Source of the DNA: Pseudomonas abietaniphila
GTDB taxonomy: Bacteria > Pseudomonadota > Gammaproteobacteria > Pseudomonadales > Pseudomonadaceae
NCBI RefSeq assembly: GCF_039697315.1
Contig: NZ_CP155619.1
Span: 6,386,001-6,450,000 of the forward strand
Reading direction: 5' to 3'
DNA: 64,000 bases
This document shows, in pieces, positions 16,870-26,771 of the stretch. The translations under genes were made by a program, and so were the position numbers. The notes under the pieces are model-generated. The model had not been told where the DNA came from. It saw nothing but the letters and a program-made list of their open reading frames with translations, and did not search any database. How positions within the stretch are numbered: the stretch's first letter is position 1; each line of letters starts with the position of its first letter.

Positions 16870-18093
16870 TTACACAGCAGGCACAGTCGCAAATGAGTCG
16901 ATTTCCGGCAGCGCGATATCGCTGCCGCCCGGCGTCAGAATGACCTTACGGCAGTCTTCCTTTTTCTTGTCGAAAATCTTGTAGCCCTCAGCCGCCTGCT
17001 CCAGCGACATGCGGTGGGTAATGATCGCTTCAGGTTCCAGATGGCCCATCTCGATATGCTCAAGCAGTTCCGGGAGGAAGCGCTGAACGTGCGTCTGGCC
17101 CATCTTGAACGTCAGCCCTTTATCGAACGCATCGCCGAAAAGGAAGCCGTGGATGAAACCCGAATACACACCGGGAACGCTGACCACGCCACCCCGTCGC
17201 ACTGCTGCGATGCATTGGCGCAGCGCTTTACCGCTGCTGCCTTCGAGCTTGAGCGTGGCCAGGACCGTTTCGGTGGTGCTGCCTTTGGCTTCAAAACCGA
17301 CGGCGTCGACGACGCCATCGACACCGCGCATGCCAGGCGTCTGGCGAATGATGGTATCCGCCGGGTCGTCGTCTTCATCGAAATTGATCGGGATCACCCC
17401 GTAAGTTCGCTGGGCATACGCAAGGCGGTAGGGGTGATGGTCGACCATAAAAATACGGTCGGCGCCTAGCATTCGAGCGACCGCAGCGCTGAGAAGCCCG
17501 ACCGGGCCGGCGCCATAAATGGCAATGCTTGAGCCTTGACCAATACCGGTATTCGTCACGGCCTGGAACGCAGTGGGGAGGATGTCGGAAAGGAACAACA
17601 CCTTCTCATCGGCCAACGTCCCTGGCACTTTGAATGGCCCGGTATTGGCTTTTGGCACCCGTACATACTCGGCCTGACCGCCGGGAATGCCGCCGTACAG
17701 GTGGCTGAACCCGAACAACGCAGCGCCTGGGGGAATTGCCTTTTTATTGATGATCGCACCGCGTCCGGTATTGGTGGTCTCACAGGCGGCAAAAAGGTCT
17801 TGCTGGCAGAAGAAACAGTCACCGCACGCGATTACGAAGGGAATGACAACCCGATCACCGGGTTGGACAGCCGTCACCGCAGATCCGGTCTCCTCGACGA
17901 TGCCCATGAACTCATGGCCGAAAATGTCGCCATGCTCGACGGTCGGTATCTTGCCTCTGTACAGATGCAGATCCGAGCCGCAAATAGCGGTAGCAGTAAC
18001 GCGCAGGATGATGTCGTCGGCGTCTTGAATCGTGGGGTCTGGAACGGTGTCCACTTTCACGTCATGCGCGCCATGGTAAGTCAGTGCTCTCAT
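16870..18093 (-). CDS. Zinc-dependent alcohol dehydrogenase (formaldehyde dehydrogenase-like)
   Basis: The 407-residue medium-chain dehydrogenase has catalytic-zinc ligands in AICGSDLH (Cys near residue 38) and GHEFMG (His and Glu near residue 60), a structural-zinc cluster in [15 protein letters not shown], and an NAD-binding [13 protein letters not shown]. An insertion in the middle resembles the glutathione-independent formaldehyde dehydrogenase group often seen in stress clusters. A comparable adh gene lies near katN in P. aeruginosa. The natural substrate is unknown. Confidence 0.9.
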   Translation of the reverse strand: MRALTYHGAHDVKVDTVPDPTIQDADDIILRVTATAICGSDLHLYRGKIPTVEHGDIFGHEFMGIVEETGSAVTAVQPGDRVVIPFVIACGDCFFCQQDLFAACETTNTGRGAIINKKAIPPGAALFGFSHLYGGIPGGQAEYVRVPKANTGPFKVPGTLADEKVLFLSDILPTAFQAVTNTGIGQGSSIAIYGAGPVGLLSAAVARMLGADRIFMVDHHPYRLAYAQRTYGVIPINFDEDDDPADTIIRQTPGMRGVDGVVDAVGFEAKGSTTETVLATLKLEGSSGKALRQCIAAVRRGGVVSVPGVYSGFIHGFLFGDAFDKGLTFKMGQTHVQRFLPELLEHIEMGHLEPEAIITHRMSLEQAAEGYKIFDKKKEDCRKVILTPGGSDIALPEIDSFATVPAV

Positions 18094-18294
18094 ATCGATC
18101 TCCGCAGTTTGAAGGGCCTGTAATTAGCGGAGCGGGTATGAGCGCTATTAGTTCATGAAGTTGATAGGCAGCGGGGATCAGCGGTAGGGCTCGCGAACTG
18201 ATTTCACGAAGCCTTCAGCTCGCTTGTAAGTATCTGAGACGAAGGTATTGCTCACGTGTCCAAAATCAAGCCAAGCCTAAAAGAGGTGCGCGTG

Positions 18295-18789
18295 ATGGTC
18301 GAGGACATTGTTTACTACCTGAGGCAGCACTCACTCCTGCTGGCAACGGCTGAATCTTGTACGGCGGGCCGGGTAATCGCTTTGCTTGCCGAGGTTCCTG
18401 GTAGCGGCTCACTGGTCGAGTGCGGATACGTGGTTTATTCGCCCGAGGCCAAACAACGGCTGCTAGGGGTTCGTGCAAAGACTATTGAGCATTTCAACCT
18501 CACCAGTCTTGAGGTGGCCAGGGAGATGGCGCTGGGCGTCCTTCAGGATAGTCCTGCAACGGTCGCCATAGCGACCACTGGACTGTGTGGGAATGAGGAT
18601 GTCGATGGTATCCCTGCGGGAACTGTTTGCTTTGCTTGGGGGTTTCAGAGCGACGGTCGCACAAATGTGTTCGCGCGTAGAGAGCGTTTCTTTGGGGACA
18701 GGAAAGAGATGCAACAAATGGCGGCGCTCCATGCACTCAAGCTTTTGCCTCATTTTCACCAAAGGATGCTCGCAGGCGAAACCAGCTGA
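18295..18789 (+). CDS. CinA C-terminal-domain protein (PncC-like)
   Basis: The protein has 164 residues from the ATG at 18295, with GAGGTG upstream; a GTG at 18256 would add 13 residues. LATAESCTAGR near residue 16 is the strongest mark of the nicotinamide-mononucleotide deamidase family. The later loop reads ATTGLCGNEDVDGIPAGTV, where most members have a GIAGP-G-G sequence, so activity may differ. No N-terminal MoCF domain is present. Confidence 0.8.
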   Translation: MVEDIVYYLRQHSLLLATAESCTAGRVIALLAEVPGSGSLVECGYVVYSPEAKQRLLGVRAKTIEHFNLTSLEVAREMALGVLQDSPATVAIATTGLCGNEDVDGIPAGTVCFAWGFQSDGRTNVFARRERFFGDRKEMQQMAALHALKLLPHFHQRMLAGETS

Positions 18790-19064
18790 GCATAGTCTCA
18801 GTGCATCTTCACACACTCATTTTGCTGTCGTCTCGCTCTCATTTGCGTGGGGTTGCTCCTCAGATTTGCCTAATACGTAGCACGGGTGAAGCTGCCCGTT
18901 CGAATGAGTCTTCACTACGACGCTGAGGAGCTTCCCGCCGTCCTGAAGCGTCACATTTGCATCGTTCGCGGATAAGGCGCCAATCACGTCGGATGCTTCA
19001 GACCATTAAAAAAGCTCTCCCGTGACTGCGGAAAACTCATCCGCACGGGGCAGGCTTCATGCAA

Positions 19065-19292
19065 TCAACCCTTGGTCTTCGCTGGGTCTGCACTGCGCGG
19101 ATAGGTACGCTCTTCCTGGATTGTCCCGTCTTCCTTGTGGACTTTGAGCGATGCCGTTTTGTCCGAGAGAAATTCGCCTGCGAGCATCATGATCTCTGCC
19201 TTTGTAGTAGCTGTTTTTGACGCTCGCTGGGCACCCTGCTTTGTCAGCGCCCATCCGCTCTCAGATTTGGTGATGTGATAATTGTCCACCAT
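19065..19292 (-). CDS. DUF2188 protein
   Basis: The 75-residue protein matches the DUF2188 pattern: YHITKSESGWALTKQGAQRA, a helix with the TKAEI segment, and a C-terminal VHKEDGTIQEERTYP. Members are small stress-associated proteins of unknown function in Pseudomonas. The start has GGAGAAAC just upstream. Confidence 0.85.
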   Translation of the reverse strand: MVDNYHITKSESGWALTKQGAQRASKTATTKAEIMMLAGEFLSDKTASLKVHKEDGTIQEERTYPRSADPAKTKG

Positions 19293-19414
19293 GTTTCTCC
19301 CGCGTTGATTGCCACCTAGTTAGGGCTACCCATATTTTAGGCAGCCACTACAGGCCGACCTCAAAAAGGCCGACCCTTTGTGGTTTTGCGAATTGTCATA
19401 TCAGCTTTTCGGCA

Positions 19415-19930
19415 TCATTTTGCGGCATCGCCGCCATGAGCTTTCGACAGTGCCTGAGCTTCGGACAGATGCGCTTTCAGCCTTGGCAGCGTCTCAGTTG
19501 CAAAGGCTTTCAGATCCGCATCCTTACCGTTTGCAGCTTCTTCTTCGAACAATTTGATCGTGGCTTCATGAGCCTTGACCTGATTGTTCGCGTAGGCCTG
19601 GTCAAAAGATTTTGCGCTTCGCAGTTCCAGAATCATGGCCTTGGCCTTATCCATCAGCTGGGCGTCATCGGACACTTTCAGGTTCTTGGAGGTCGCCAGC
19701 GTTTTGAGTTTGTCGTTGGCGGCGGAGTGATCCTTGATCATCATTTCAGCGAAGCTCTTCACGTCGGCAGCTGTACCTTTCTCTTGAGCAAGCTTGCCAG
19801 CTTCGACTTCGGCTACACCCTTCGCAGACGCGTCTTCCACGAAGTCATCGTTGTCTTGAGCCGCATAGGCTCCTTGGCTTGCGATCCCGATAAGAATCGC
19901 CAGCACAGAGGTACGTACTAAGTTGGTCAT
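19415..19930 (-). CDS. DUF4142 periplasmic protein
   Basis: The protein has 171 residues from the ATG at 19930, with AAAGGAAT upstream. A signal peptide ends at GAYAA near residue 24. The mature part is a helical bundle of DUF4142 type with VEDASAKGVAEVEAGKLAQE, FAEMMIKDHSAANDKL and VKAHEATIKLFEEEAANG. The conserved HxxxN and H residues resemble ferritin-like bundles. The role is unknown; members are often induced by stress. Confidence 0.88.
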   Translation of the reverse strand: MTNLVRTSVLAILIGIASQGAYAAQDNDDFVEDASAKGVAEVEAGKLAQEKGTAADVKSFAEMMIKDHSAANDKLKTLATSKNLKVSDDAQLMDKAKAMILELRSAKSFDQAYANNQVKAHEATIKLFEEEAANGKDADLKAFATETLPRLKAHLSEAQALSKAHGGDAAK

Positions 19931-20179
19931 ATGATCATTCCTTTGCTGATAAAAGATGGGTGCCCCAGGCACCTGAATCTCGACTGGCTAATTTTTTCAC
20001 GGTTCCGAGAATCTTCATCAACGGTCAGCAAGCGTGTCGGTAACCGTCAAAAAGTGCATTTCGTCGGCGTGCTTCGTGCGCGCTCGAACGTCCCTCGTTT
20101 TTGCAGGGTCGAGTGTTTACTGGCGCGCAGTCGCCCAGTACACCATTGACTAACCCCTTCATTGGATGAGGATGTAATC

Positions 20180-20680
20180 ATGGCAAGAACCACCGTTGAC
20201 GATCTGTTTATCCACGAACTGTCCGACGTTTACAGCGCGGAGAAGCAAATCACCAAGGCGCTTCCGCGACTGGCCCGTGCGGCGACTAACCCTAAACTTT
20301 CAGAGGCGTTTACATCCCACCTGGAGGAGACCCAAGGTCAGATCGAACGCATTGATCAACTCGTTGAACAGGCCGGACTGAAGCTCAAACGCATGAAGTG
20401 CGTGGCCATGGAGGGGCTGGTCGAAGAGAGCAAAGAGTTACTCGATGAAATCGAGAAAGGCGAGGTGCTGGACGCAGCGCTGATTGGTGCCTGCCAGAAA
20501 GTTGAGCACTATGAAATTGCCAGCTACGGCACGCTGATCGCGATGGCCAAACATCTCGGGATGACCGACGCGGCTAACCTTCTGGCTGAGACGCTGGCAG
20601 AGGAGAAGTCGGCTGATGAGAAACTGTCGGCTATTGCTGAGCAGGGCGGGAACCAAGCGGCGACGATGACCAAGAAGTGA
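20180..20680 (+). CDS. YciE-like ferritin-fold protein (DUF892)
   Basis: The protein has 166 residues from the ATG at 20180. It is a DUF892/YciE four-helix bundle: LFIHELSDVYSAEKQITKAL with the first Glu ligands, HLEETQGQIERIDQL, and QKVEHYEIASYGTL. The Glu and His residues for a diiron site are present. E. coli YciE and YciF are stress-induced. It sits 192 bases before a manganese-catalase-like gene, a common pairing. Confidence 0.9.
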   Translation: MARTTVDDLFIHELSDVYSAEKQITKALPRLARAATNPKLSEAFTSHLEETQGQIERIDQLVEQAGLKLKRMKCVAMEGLVEESKELLDEIEKGEVLDAALIGACQKVEHYEIASYGTLIAMAKHLGMTDAANLLAETLAEEKSADEKLSAIAEQGGNQAATMTKK

Positions 20681-20872
20681 GTAGGGTCTCGTGGGTTTAA
20701 GTATTTTTATGAATTTGCAATGGGGCGCATTAGCTTGGCAATACCCCGTTTTTTGCACTAAGTCATGACCGTGCCATAGGCATCTAAAGAGAAGTTCGCG
20801 TGCAGCCAGTTGCGTGTATTTATGCAGCGAGGATCTGCTCGTCTCATGAAAAGTTCTGATGGGAGAATCATC

Positions 20873-21757
20873 ATGTTTCTTCACAACAAACGACTTCAAT
20901 ACACCGTGCGAGTAGCCGAACCGAACCCCGGTTTGGCGAATCTGCTTCTTGAGCAATTCGGCGGGGCCCAAGGTGAACTTGCAGCCGCTACCCGCTACTT
21001 CACCCAAGCGCTGGCTGAGGAAGATCCAGGCCGCAAAGATCTGCTGCTCGACATCGCGACGGAAGAATTGAGCCACCTTGAAATTATTGGCTCGATCATC
21101 GTGATGCTGAACAAAGGCGCTAAAGGCAAGATGGCAGAGGGCGTCCAAGAGGAGGGCGAGCTGTACAGAGATATCAATGGTGCGGGCAATGACTCACACA
21201 TCACCAGCCTGCTCTACGGTGGGGGTGCGCCATTGGTCAATTCTGCGGGTGTTCCCTGGACGGCGGCCTACATCGATACCATCGGTGAGCCTACGGCTGA
21301 TTTCCGCTCGAACATCGCCGCTGAAGCCCGCGCAAAGATCGTCTACGAACGACTCATGAACGTCACTACCGATCCCGGCATCAAAGACGCTCTCGGCTTT
21401 CTGATGACCCGCGAGATCGCTCATCAGTTGTCATTCGAAAAAGCACTTCATTCTATCCAGCCGAACTTTCCTCAAGGAAAGCTTCCGGGCATGCCTGAGT
21501 TCTCTCGCACCTATTTCAGCATGTCCAATGGCGAGCCGAACGTCCGGGGGCCTTGGAACAGCGATGCCGAGTTTGAGTACGTCGAGAATCCGCATCCAGC
21601 TGTAGACGGAGGTGACGGAACGGCGTCGGTGACCCTGAGCGAAGACGACTCCGTAACGCTCACCATGATGAAAGAGCGAACCAAATCCGACACAGAGAAT
21701 GATCCGGTGACCGGCGCAGACCTGGGTTCTGGATTGGCCCAGGGAGTCAAGGAGTGA
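20873..21757 (+). CDS. Manganese catalase-family protein (KatN-like)
   Basis: The 294-residue protein has the dimanganese ferritin-like core: LLEQFGGAQGELAAATRYFT near residue 24 (Glu ligands), DIATEELSHLEIIG near residue 60 (Glu and His), EARAKIVYERLM near residue 150, and REIAHQLSFEKAL near residue 180. It disproportionates hydrogen peroxide without haem. The last third is an acidic tail. Its neighbours (YciE-like, Zn-ADH) echo the katN region of P. aeruginosa. Confidence 0.92.
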   Translation: MFLHNKRLQYTVRVAEPNPGLANLLLEQFGGAQGELAAATRYFTQALAEEDPGRKDLLLDIATEELSHLEIIGSIIVMLNKGAKGKMAEGVQEEGELYRDINGAGNDSHITSLLYGGGAPLVNSAGVPWTAAYIDTIGEPTADFRSNIAAEARAKIVYERLMNVTTDPGIKDALGFLMTREIAHQLSFEKALHSIQPNFPQGKLPGMPEFSRTYFSMSNGEPNVRGPWNSDAEFEYVENPHPAVDGGDGTASVTLSEDDSVTLTMMKERTKSDTENDPVTGADLGSGLAQGVKE

Positions 21758-21826
21758 GCGGCGGTGTGAACGTCCGCGACTGATCCGCGCAAGCCGGCAT
21801 GAATAAACACTGTGAGGGTGACAGCC

Positions 21827-22027
21827 ATGAGTGCATCGACAAAGACCACCATTACGAGCGGCGACGCCGATGGAGCAGAACGCCAGATAAGCTATGAGGC
21901 GTATTTGCGACGCTTCGAGGTTGAAGCGGCGGCCTTCGAAAGAGGGTTCAAAACGGCGTTGTTCATCGAGCAGTTCAAAGCGGGTTTGCTGCCAAACGCG
22001 GATCGCAAAAGCCAACGCCTGCAGTAG
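21827..22027 (+). CDS. Small protein of unknown function
   Basis: The protein has 66 residues from the ATG at 21827 with GAGGGTG upstream. It has a Ser/Thr-rich start, then a helix (ISYEAYLRRFEVEAAAFERG). It follows the catalase gene by 69 bases and may share its transcript, which ends at the terminator at 22118. Confidence 0.55.
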   Translation: MSASTKTTITSGDADGAERQISYEAYLRRFEVEAAAFERGFKTALFIEQFKAGLLPNADRKSQRLQ

Positions 22028-22117
22028 CCGTTCATCTCATTTTGGTAAAAATTCGAAAACGAGATCACTGGTTTATGACTCAGATCTTTTGAGTCTCCAT
22101 TTGTAACTCCTTCACTT

Positions 22118-22144
22118 GCCCGCATTTGATGCGGGCTTTTTTTT
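22118..22144 (+). terminator. Rho-independent terminator
   Basis: GCCCGCA-TTTGA-TGCGGGC followed by eight T. It closes the catalase/small-gene transcript. Confidence 0.9.
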
Positions 22145-22300
22145 GCTCTTCGCAAGGTATGTGTCTTCGGCAAGCCTGCACGCACGCGCGAACAGCCACG
22201 TGAGAAGTCCTAGGAAGTTGCACCGATGAGGACATGAGCGACGCAGAGGGGAATAATTTGGTCGCCGCAGCTCATCCAACGCAACTTTACGTAGAAGCTA

Positions 22301-22327
22301 ACGACCCCGACGTTGTGCCGGGGTCGT
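22301..22327. other. Strong hairpin in a gene-free stretch
   Basis: ACGACCCCG and CGGGGTCGT pair perfectly over 9 bases with a 9-base loop. No long T-run follows, so termination is uncertain. Apart from this, 22145-22468 holds nothing I can call. Confidence 0.4.
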
Positions 22328-22468
22328 CTCTGTGTCGCGCCTCCGGCATCGCGGTAAAGCCACACGCCAGTCAGCAGCGGATTGTCGCCATTCTGCTGTT
22401 CAAAAAGGGAATTTTTTCTGTGGCGGACAATCTTTGGCTTATCAGAAGGAGCATGCCAAGGAGTAAAA

Positions 22469-22693
22469 ATGGCTCAGGAAAAACATTACCGCGTCGACTA
22501 CCTGCTGAATGGGAACTACAAGACCTTTTACATCCGCGCCTCCAAAATGGACAACGCCGAAGCCTGGCATTGGGCGACCGTCGACGCTGGTGTGGGGCAG
22601 TTGCCAAAGTACAGAACTGACCCGGTTACGAAGCTCAGCAAGCCGCAGGCTGAGAAGCATGGCATCACTGATGTGGAATGGCGCTCGGCTTGA
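22469..22693 (+). CDS. Small Pseudomonas protein (DUF6555-like)
   Basis: The protein has 74 residues from the ATG at 22469 with AAGGAG upstream. It starts MAQEKHYRVDYLLNGNYKTF, continues with an AEAWHWAT helix and ends in VEWRSA. It resembles a short Pseudomonas-restricted family (DUF6555, named from memory). Function unknown. Confidence 0.7.
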   Translation: MAQEKHYRVDYLLNGNYKTFYIRASKMDNAEAWHWATVDAGVGQLPKYRTDPVTKLSKPQAEKHGITDVEWRSA

Positions 22694-22948
22694 GTATCCC
22701 TGACGGTCGACCCTCTGCATATTTGGGCAGTTCTGTCTTAAGTCCCCGCCGGTGGTAAGAGGCGACTCTGGGGAATTGGGCCTCAGCAACATGGGCAGCG
22801 TGTGTTTCGATGCTGGACGACCGTCAAGGGTGCTGTGACCCGAATGTCCACTCGTGGATCCCAAGGGGTTCACTGAATGGAATTTTTTGCGTCCATCTGT
22901 ACAAAAGATGTGACTCGCAAATCATTGCTGCAGGCTTACGTACGTTGA

Positions 22949-23191
22949 TCAGAGTTCGCTGACTTCTCCAGTGGCTACGGCCACAGAGGCGAGCCCGTTT
23001 CCCATATCAGTGATCGAGTTTTGAAAATTGGCGAAACACTGGGAAAGCGATTGCCGTGAGTCGACAGTTTGGTCGCCCGTCAGGTGCTTTACATGGGCCA
23101 ACTCGAATTGCTCAAGCTCATTGACCGCATCGCGCAGTGATCGTAGCAAGGACGCGATCTGGGTAATGTGTACTGCGTTGGCTGAAGTCAT
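22949..23191 (-). CDS. Small helical protein of unknown function
   Basis: The protein has 80 residues from the ATG at 23191 with AGGAG upstream (MTSANAVHITQIASLLRSLR). It is helical, with no family recognised. It is similar in size to other short helical proteins around the SOS genes. Confidence 0.6.
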   Translation of the reverse strand: MTSANAVHITQIASLLRSLRDAVNELEQFELAHVKHLTGDQTVDSRQSLSQCFANFQNSITDMGNGLASVAVATGEVSEL

Positions 23192-23366
23192 GCGCGCTCC
23201 TGGAGATGCGAAGACCGGAAACATTTGGACACCATGAGTTCTTTCGCGTGCGTAGCAAATTGGCTAAACAGACAGCGTATGGTCGCCAGGCATTTGCCCA
23301 CTTAAATATCTCGAATCTTCCGGTAACACGAGAGTCCACCATGAACAACAACAAGGAGTTTTCGTC

Positions 23367-23618
23367 ATGGCAATATCACCCCTAGAGCTGCGCCACATCG
23401 TTGAGTGTGGATTTCTGCCCATGCAATGCCGATGCTCGATTGACGAGAGAGGATTTTTATCGATTGATCTGGTCGACCCAGCCTCTGGCAGGAATCTCGT
23501 AGCAGGCGGCATATCGGTTGCTGAACTCAGCACGAGTCGCGCCATTGCGAATTTCATTGCCGAATTGAAGACTAAGGTCGCCTCCAGCTCCGATGCGAAT
23601 ATCAGAAATACTGCGTAA
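23367..23618 (+). CDS. DUF1652 protein
   Basis: The 83-residue protein has the Pseudomonas DUF1652 pattern: LELRHIVECGFLPMQCRCSI, a LVDPASGR turn and a SRAIANFIAELK helix. AAGGAG precedes the start. Function unknown; the family is a good genus marker. Confidence 0.88.
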   Translation: MAISPLELRHIVECGFLPMQCRCSIDERGFLSIDLVDPASGRNLVAGGISVAELSTSRAIANFIAELKTKVASSSDANIRNTA

Positions 23619-23713
23619 TCGCGCGGTGTACCCAGGTGCTGTGGATAGCTGAGAGAACTTTTGGTTTGGGTACGCTGAGAGTAGGATCAGGCATCGGCAT
23701 GGGAGGGAAGGCG

Positions 23714-23992
23714 ATGCAGTCAGGATCAGTCAAAGTGGTGCTCACATTGGGGGCTCTGATTTCCTGCATCGGTGCTATTTACGCTTTCCGAGTTGTTGCG
23801 GATGAGGTCAGCTATCTCTACATCATCTTGAAATTGCCGGTTGAAGCCCACTCTGATGTCGTTTCAACATCTTGGCTGCTCCCCGCCTCAACGCAAGATA
23901 CGCCCTCCATGGTCTCCCAGGATGCGATCCGAGAAGTCCTCGGGACGAGTTCTATTATGGCGATCAATGGTGTTTCAGAAGGGGGGCGGTAG
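23714..23992 (+). CDS. Membrane or exported protein of unknown function
   Basis: The protein has 92 residues from the ATG at 23714, with GGGAGGGAAGG upstream. One N-terminal hydrophobic segment (VVLTLGALISCIGAIYAF) could be a signal anchor. The rest is polar with no motif. It is followed by a terminator at 24062. Confidence 0.5.
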   Translation: MQSGSVKVVLTLGALISCIGAIYAFRVVADEVSYLYIILKLPVEAHSDVVSTSWLLPASTQDTPSMVSQDAIREVLGTSSIMAINGVSEGGR

Positions 23993-24061
23993 TTTTTCTT
24001 CACACCCTTTTCACAATAGGTGAGCTAGCTTTTTGATGATGCTCCTGCAAGAAAACTTAAG

Positions 24062-24086
24062 CCCGCTCCCCCATCGCGGGTTTTTC
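24062..24086 (+). terminator. Rho-independent terminator
   Basis: A CCCGC/GCGGG stem is followed by TTTTTCTTT. Confidence 0.75.
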
Positions 24087-24605
24087 TTTGCCTCCAATTT
24101 GATCGTTTGAGATGACGAGTGATGTCTGGCTCAGCATGTTTGGCAGCATGTCTACAACTCTGAGCGTCCGGCGTTGGCTGTATGCCCGGCGACTCCGCTA
24201 CCCGGTTGCTTGATCAGGCACAGTCTGCAAGATGTTCAGAAAAGGAGCAGACGTTTTCCTTTGGACGCCGACTTGCCAACGCAGACGCTGCTGGGTGTTG
24301 GTGCTAAAGGCGATTTGGTTATAGATAACTCGCTCAGCTCACAAGCGCCTAGGATGGCTCGAATCACGCTTTCTTGAGCAAGTCGATTATTTTCTGATGA
24401 CCCTTGGCAGGTATGTCATGGTCAGCAGTTTTCTAAGGTCTTAGCGATCTGCGCGACAATCTCAGAGTTGGCGGGCCTAGCTCTGTTGCCCTCACCACTT
24501 TGCGATTCATAGCTGGCACCATCTAGGGCTAGGATCACCGGACGTAACCGCTATTCCCTAAAGTGCGGGCTCCGTCCGGCTGCCAAGATATTAACGAGGT
24601 TGTGA
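24087..24605. other. Non-coding stretch
   Basis: I see no convincing gene between the terminator and the hybrid kinase. Short frames here lack ribosome-binding sites and protein-like composition. Confidence 0.4.
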
Positions 24606-26660
24606 ATGGATCAAGAAAACACTGCACCACCATCTCCAGCACAGCTTCAGTCACACGAGTTTTCAGCAGACGCTTCTGAACGTCTGCAACTCGCATTGGA
24701 GGCCGGCGCGATAATCGGCACTTGGGTGTGGGACATTCCAACTGATTCCGTGACTGCTGATGAGCGGTTTTCCCGCTCATTTGGCCTGTCGGCTGAACGG
24801 TGCAAAATTGGAATTCCTATCGCAGAGGCATTTTCGTCTATTCATCCCGACGACGTTGATCGCGTTGCTAGAGAAATACAGGAAACGATGGAGCGCGGGG
24901 GTGCATATCGATGCGAATACCGCGTTCGCCAAGACGACGGGAATTACCGGTGGGTCGAGGCTAGTGGACGCGCCGAGCTTAATGCAGACGGAGAGGCCAT
25001 TCGTTTTCCTGGGGTGCTGGTTGACATCGAACCGCGCCGAGCGGCAGAAGCGGATCGGGACAGAATGTCCACGTTGCTGCGAACATTTGCTGCTGCTGTC
25101 CCAGGTGTTGTTTATGCAAAGGATTTGGAGGGCAGGATGCTGGTGGCCAACCATGGCACGACTGCGCTAATTGGGAAACCACCGGAGTTTTACCTGGGTA
25201 AGACGGATCTGGAGTTCTTGCCAGACAAGACCCAAGCGCGCCAGATAATGGAAACGGATCAGCGCATCATGCGAAGTGGTAAGGCAGTACAGATTGAAGA
25301 GTCTGTCGATATGCCTGATGGATCGGCAACGATATGGCTCTCGGCAAAAGCCCCGCTGTTGGATGACTCTGGCGAAATCATCGGGCTGATCGGTTCGTCA
25401 ATCGACGTGACTGCGCGAAAAAAGGCAGAAACTGCACTTCTGGAGCTCAATCGCGATTTGGAAGCTCGTGTGACTGAAGTCGTGGCTGAACGTGAAACCG
25501 CTCACGCCGCGCTGCGTCAATCACAGAAAATGGAAGCGATTGGGCAACTCACCGGCGGTATCGCCCATGACTTCAATAACCTCCTTGCTGGTATTACAGG
25601 CAGTCTGGATCTGATCAAAATGCGCCTGAATCAAGGCCGTACTGCCGATGTTGAGCGCTATGTCTCAGTTGCGTACGGGGCGGCGCAAAGGGCAGCAGCG
25701 TTGACTCACCGGCTGTTGGCCTTTTCCCGTCGTCAAACCTTGCTCCCTGAACATACCGATGTTCATACCTTGATCGCCGAGATGGAGGAGCTCATTCGCC
25801 GAACTGTCGGGCCGACCATTGATTTGCAAGTTGACCTGACGGCTATGTCGAGCACTTGCCTTGTCGATCCAGCTCAAGTGGAAAACTCTTTGCTCAACTT
25901 GTGCATAAACGCGCGGGATGCGTTAGGGGAGGGTGGAAAGATTTCGATCAGCACTTTCAATCAAGTACTCGAACAAGGGCCCGAACTTGATGCTGAGCTG
26001 CTTCCAGGAGCGTATCTGACTATCTGTGTTGCTGACGACGGTGCAGGGATGAGTCCAGAAACTCTTTCCAAAGCCTTCGAGCCTTTTTTCACAACCAAGC
26101 CGGTGGGCGCAGGAACGGGACTAGGGTTGTCCATGGTCTACGGTTTTGTGAAGCAATCGGGCGGACAGATGAAGATTGACTCCGAGGAAGGGGTAGGAAC
26201 GCGTGTCTATTTGCAATTGCCAGTTGAGGCCGCCCAGGCTGAGGCCGCTAAGCAGACCGCGCCGAAGACGGACATAAATCTGATCTTGTCAGGGGAAACA
26301 GTGCTCGTCGTTGATGACGAACCGTCCGTTCGGATGTTTGTAAGTGAGGCTCTCGGAAGCTCTGGTTATAGAGTCATTGAAGCCGCTGACGGGCTCGCGG
26401 GACTTCAGCTCCTCCAATCAGACACCCCCATTGACTTGCTTGTCACCGACATAGGCCTTCCTGGTGGAATAGGCGGGCGTCGTATGGCCGACTCAGCGCG
26501 TAAATCTAGGCCGGGCCTGCCAGTGTTGTTCATGACCGGGTACGCCGAACCCGCCGTAGTAGGGAACCAACCCCTAGAGGCTTCCACGGCCGTATTGACC
26601 AAGCCCTTTGCGTTGCAGGCACTCAACTCAAATGTGAATGCGCTGCTTCGTAAAATTTAG
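24606..26660 (+). CDS. PAS-PAS hybrid sensor histidine kinase
   Basis: The 684-residue protein has no membrane span. Two PAS domains (about residues 25-140 and 155-275) precede a coiled linker. GGIAHDFNNLLAGITGSLD holds the phospho-acceptor His near residue 321. The ATPase domain shows CINARDALG, DDGAGM and GTGLGLSMVYG. A C-terminal receiver has VVDDEPSVRM and the phospho-acceptor Asp in LVTDIGLPGG near residue 615. Phosphate would pass internally from His to Asp. No dedicated partner gene is adjacent. The YRWVEASGRAELNADGEAIR type of first PAS is common in light- or redox-sensing kinases. Confidence 0.92.
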   Translation: MDQENTAPPSPAQLQSHEFSADASERLQLALEAGAIIGTWVWDIPTDSVTADERFSRSFGLSAERCKIGIPIAEAFSSIHPDDVDRVAREIQETMERGGAYRCEYRVRQDDGNYRWVEASGRAELNADGEAIRFPGVLVDIEPRRAAEADRDRMSTLLRTFAAAVPGVVYAKDLEGRMLVANHGTTALIGKPPEFYLGKTDLEFLPDKTQARQIMETDQRIMRSGKAVQIEESVDMPDGSATIWLSAKAPLLDDSGEIIGLIGSSIDVTARKKAETALLELNRDLEARVTEVVAERETAHAALRQSQKMEAIGQLTGGIAHDFNNLLAGITGSLDLIKMRLNQGRTADVERYVSVAYGAAQRAAALTHRLLAFSRRQTLLPEHTDVHTLIAEMEELIRRTVGPTIDLQVDLTAMSSTCLVDPAQVENSLLNLCINARDALGEGGKISISTFNQVLEQGPELDAELLPGAYLTICVADDGAGMSPETLSKAFEPFFTTKPVGAGTGLGLSMVYGFVKQSGGQMKIDSEEGVGTRVYLQLPVEAAQAEAAKQTAPKTDINLILSGETVLVVDDEPSVRMFVSEALGSSGYRVIEAADGLAGLQLLQSDTPIDLLVTDIGLPGGIGGRRMADSARKSRPGLPVLFMTGYAEPAVVGNQPLEASTAVLTKPFALQALNSNVNALLRKI

Positions 26661-26771
26661 TCGATTAGTTTTTTCGCTGTTGGGTGGAGTCTCAGGTCGC
26701 ACTTCTAGCAACTGCTACATGTCCAAGATCTACTAATATTACTGACGTCATTAGGATAAAAGGAGCATCAC

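Noticed and set aside
20438..21148. 236-residue minus-strand frame opposite the YciE-like and catalase genes
   Set aside because: It is antisense to two well-supported genes and has no recognisable domain.
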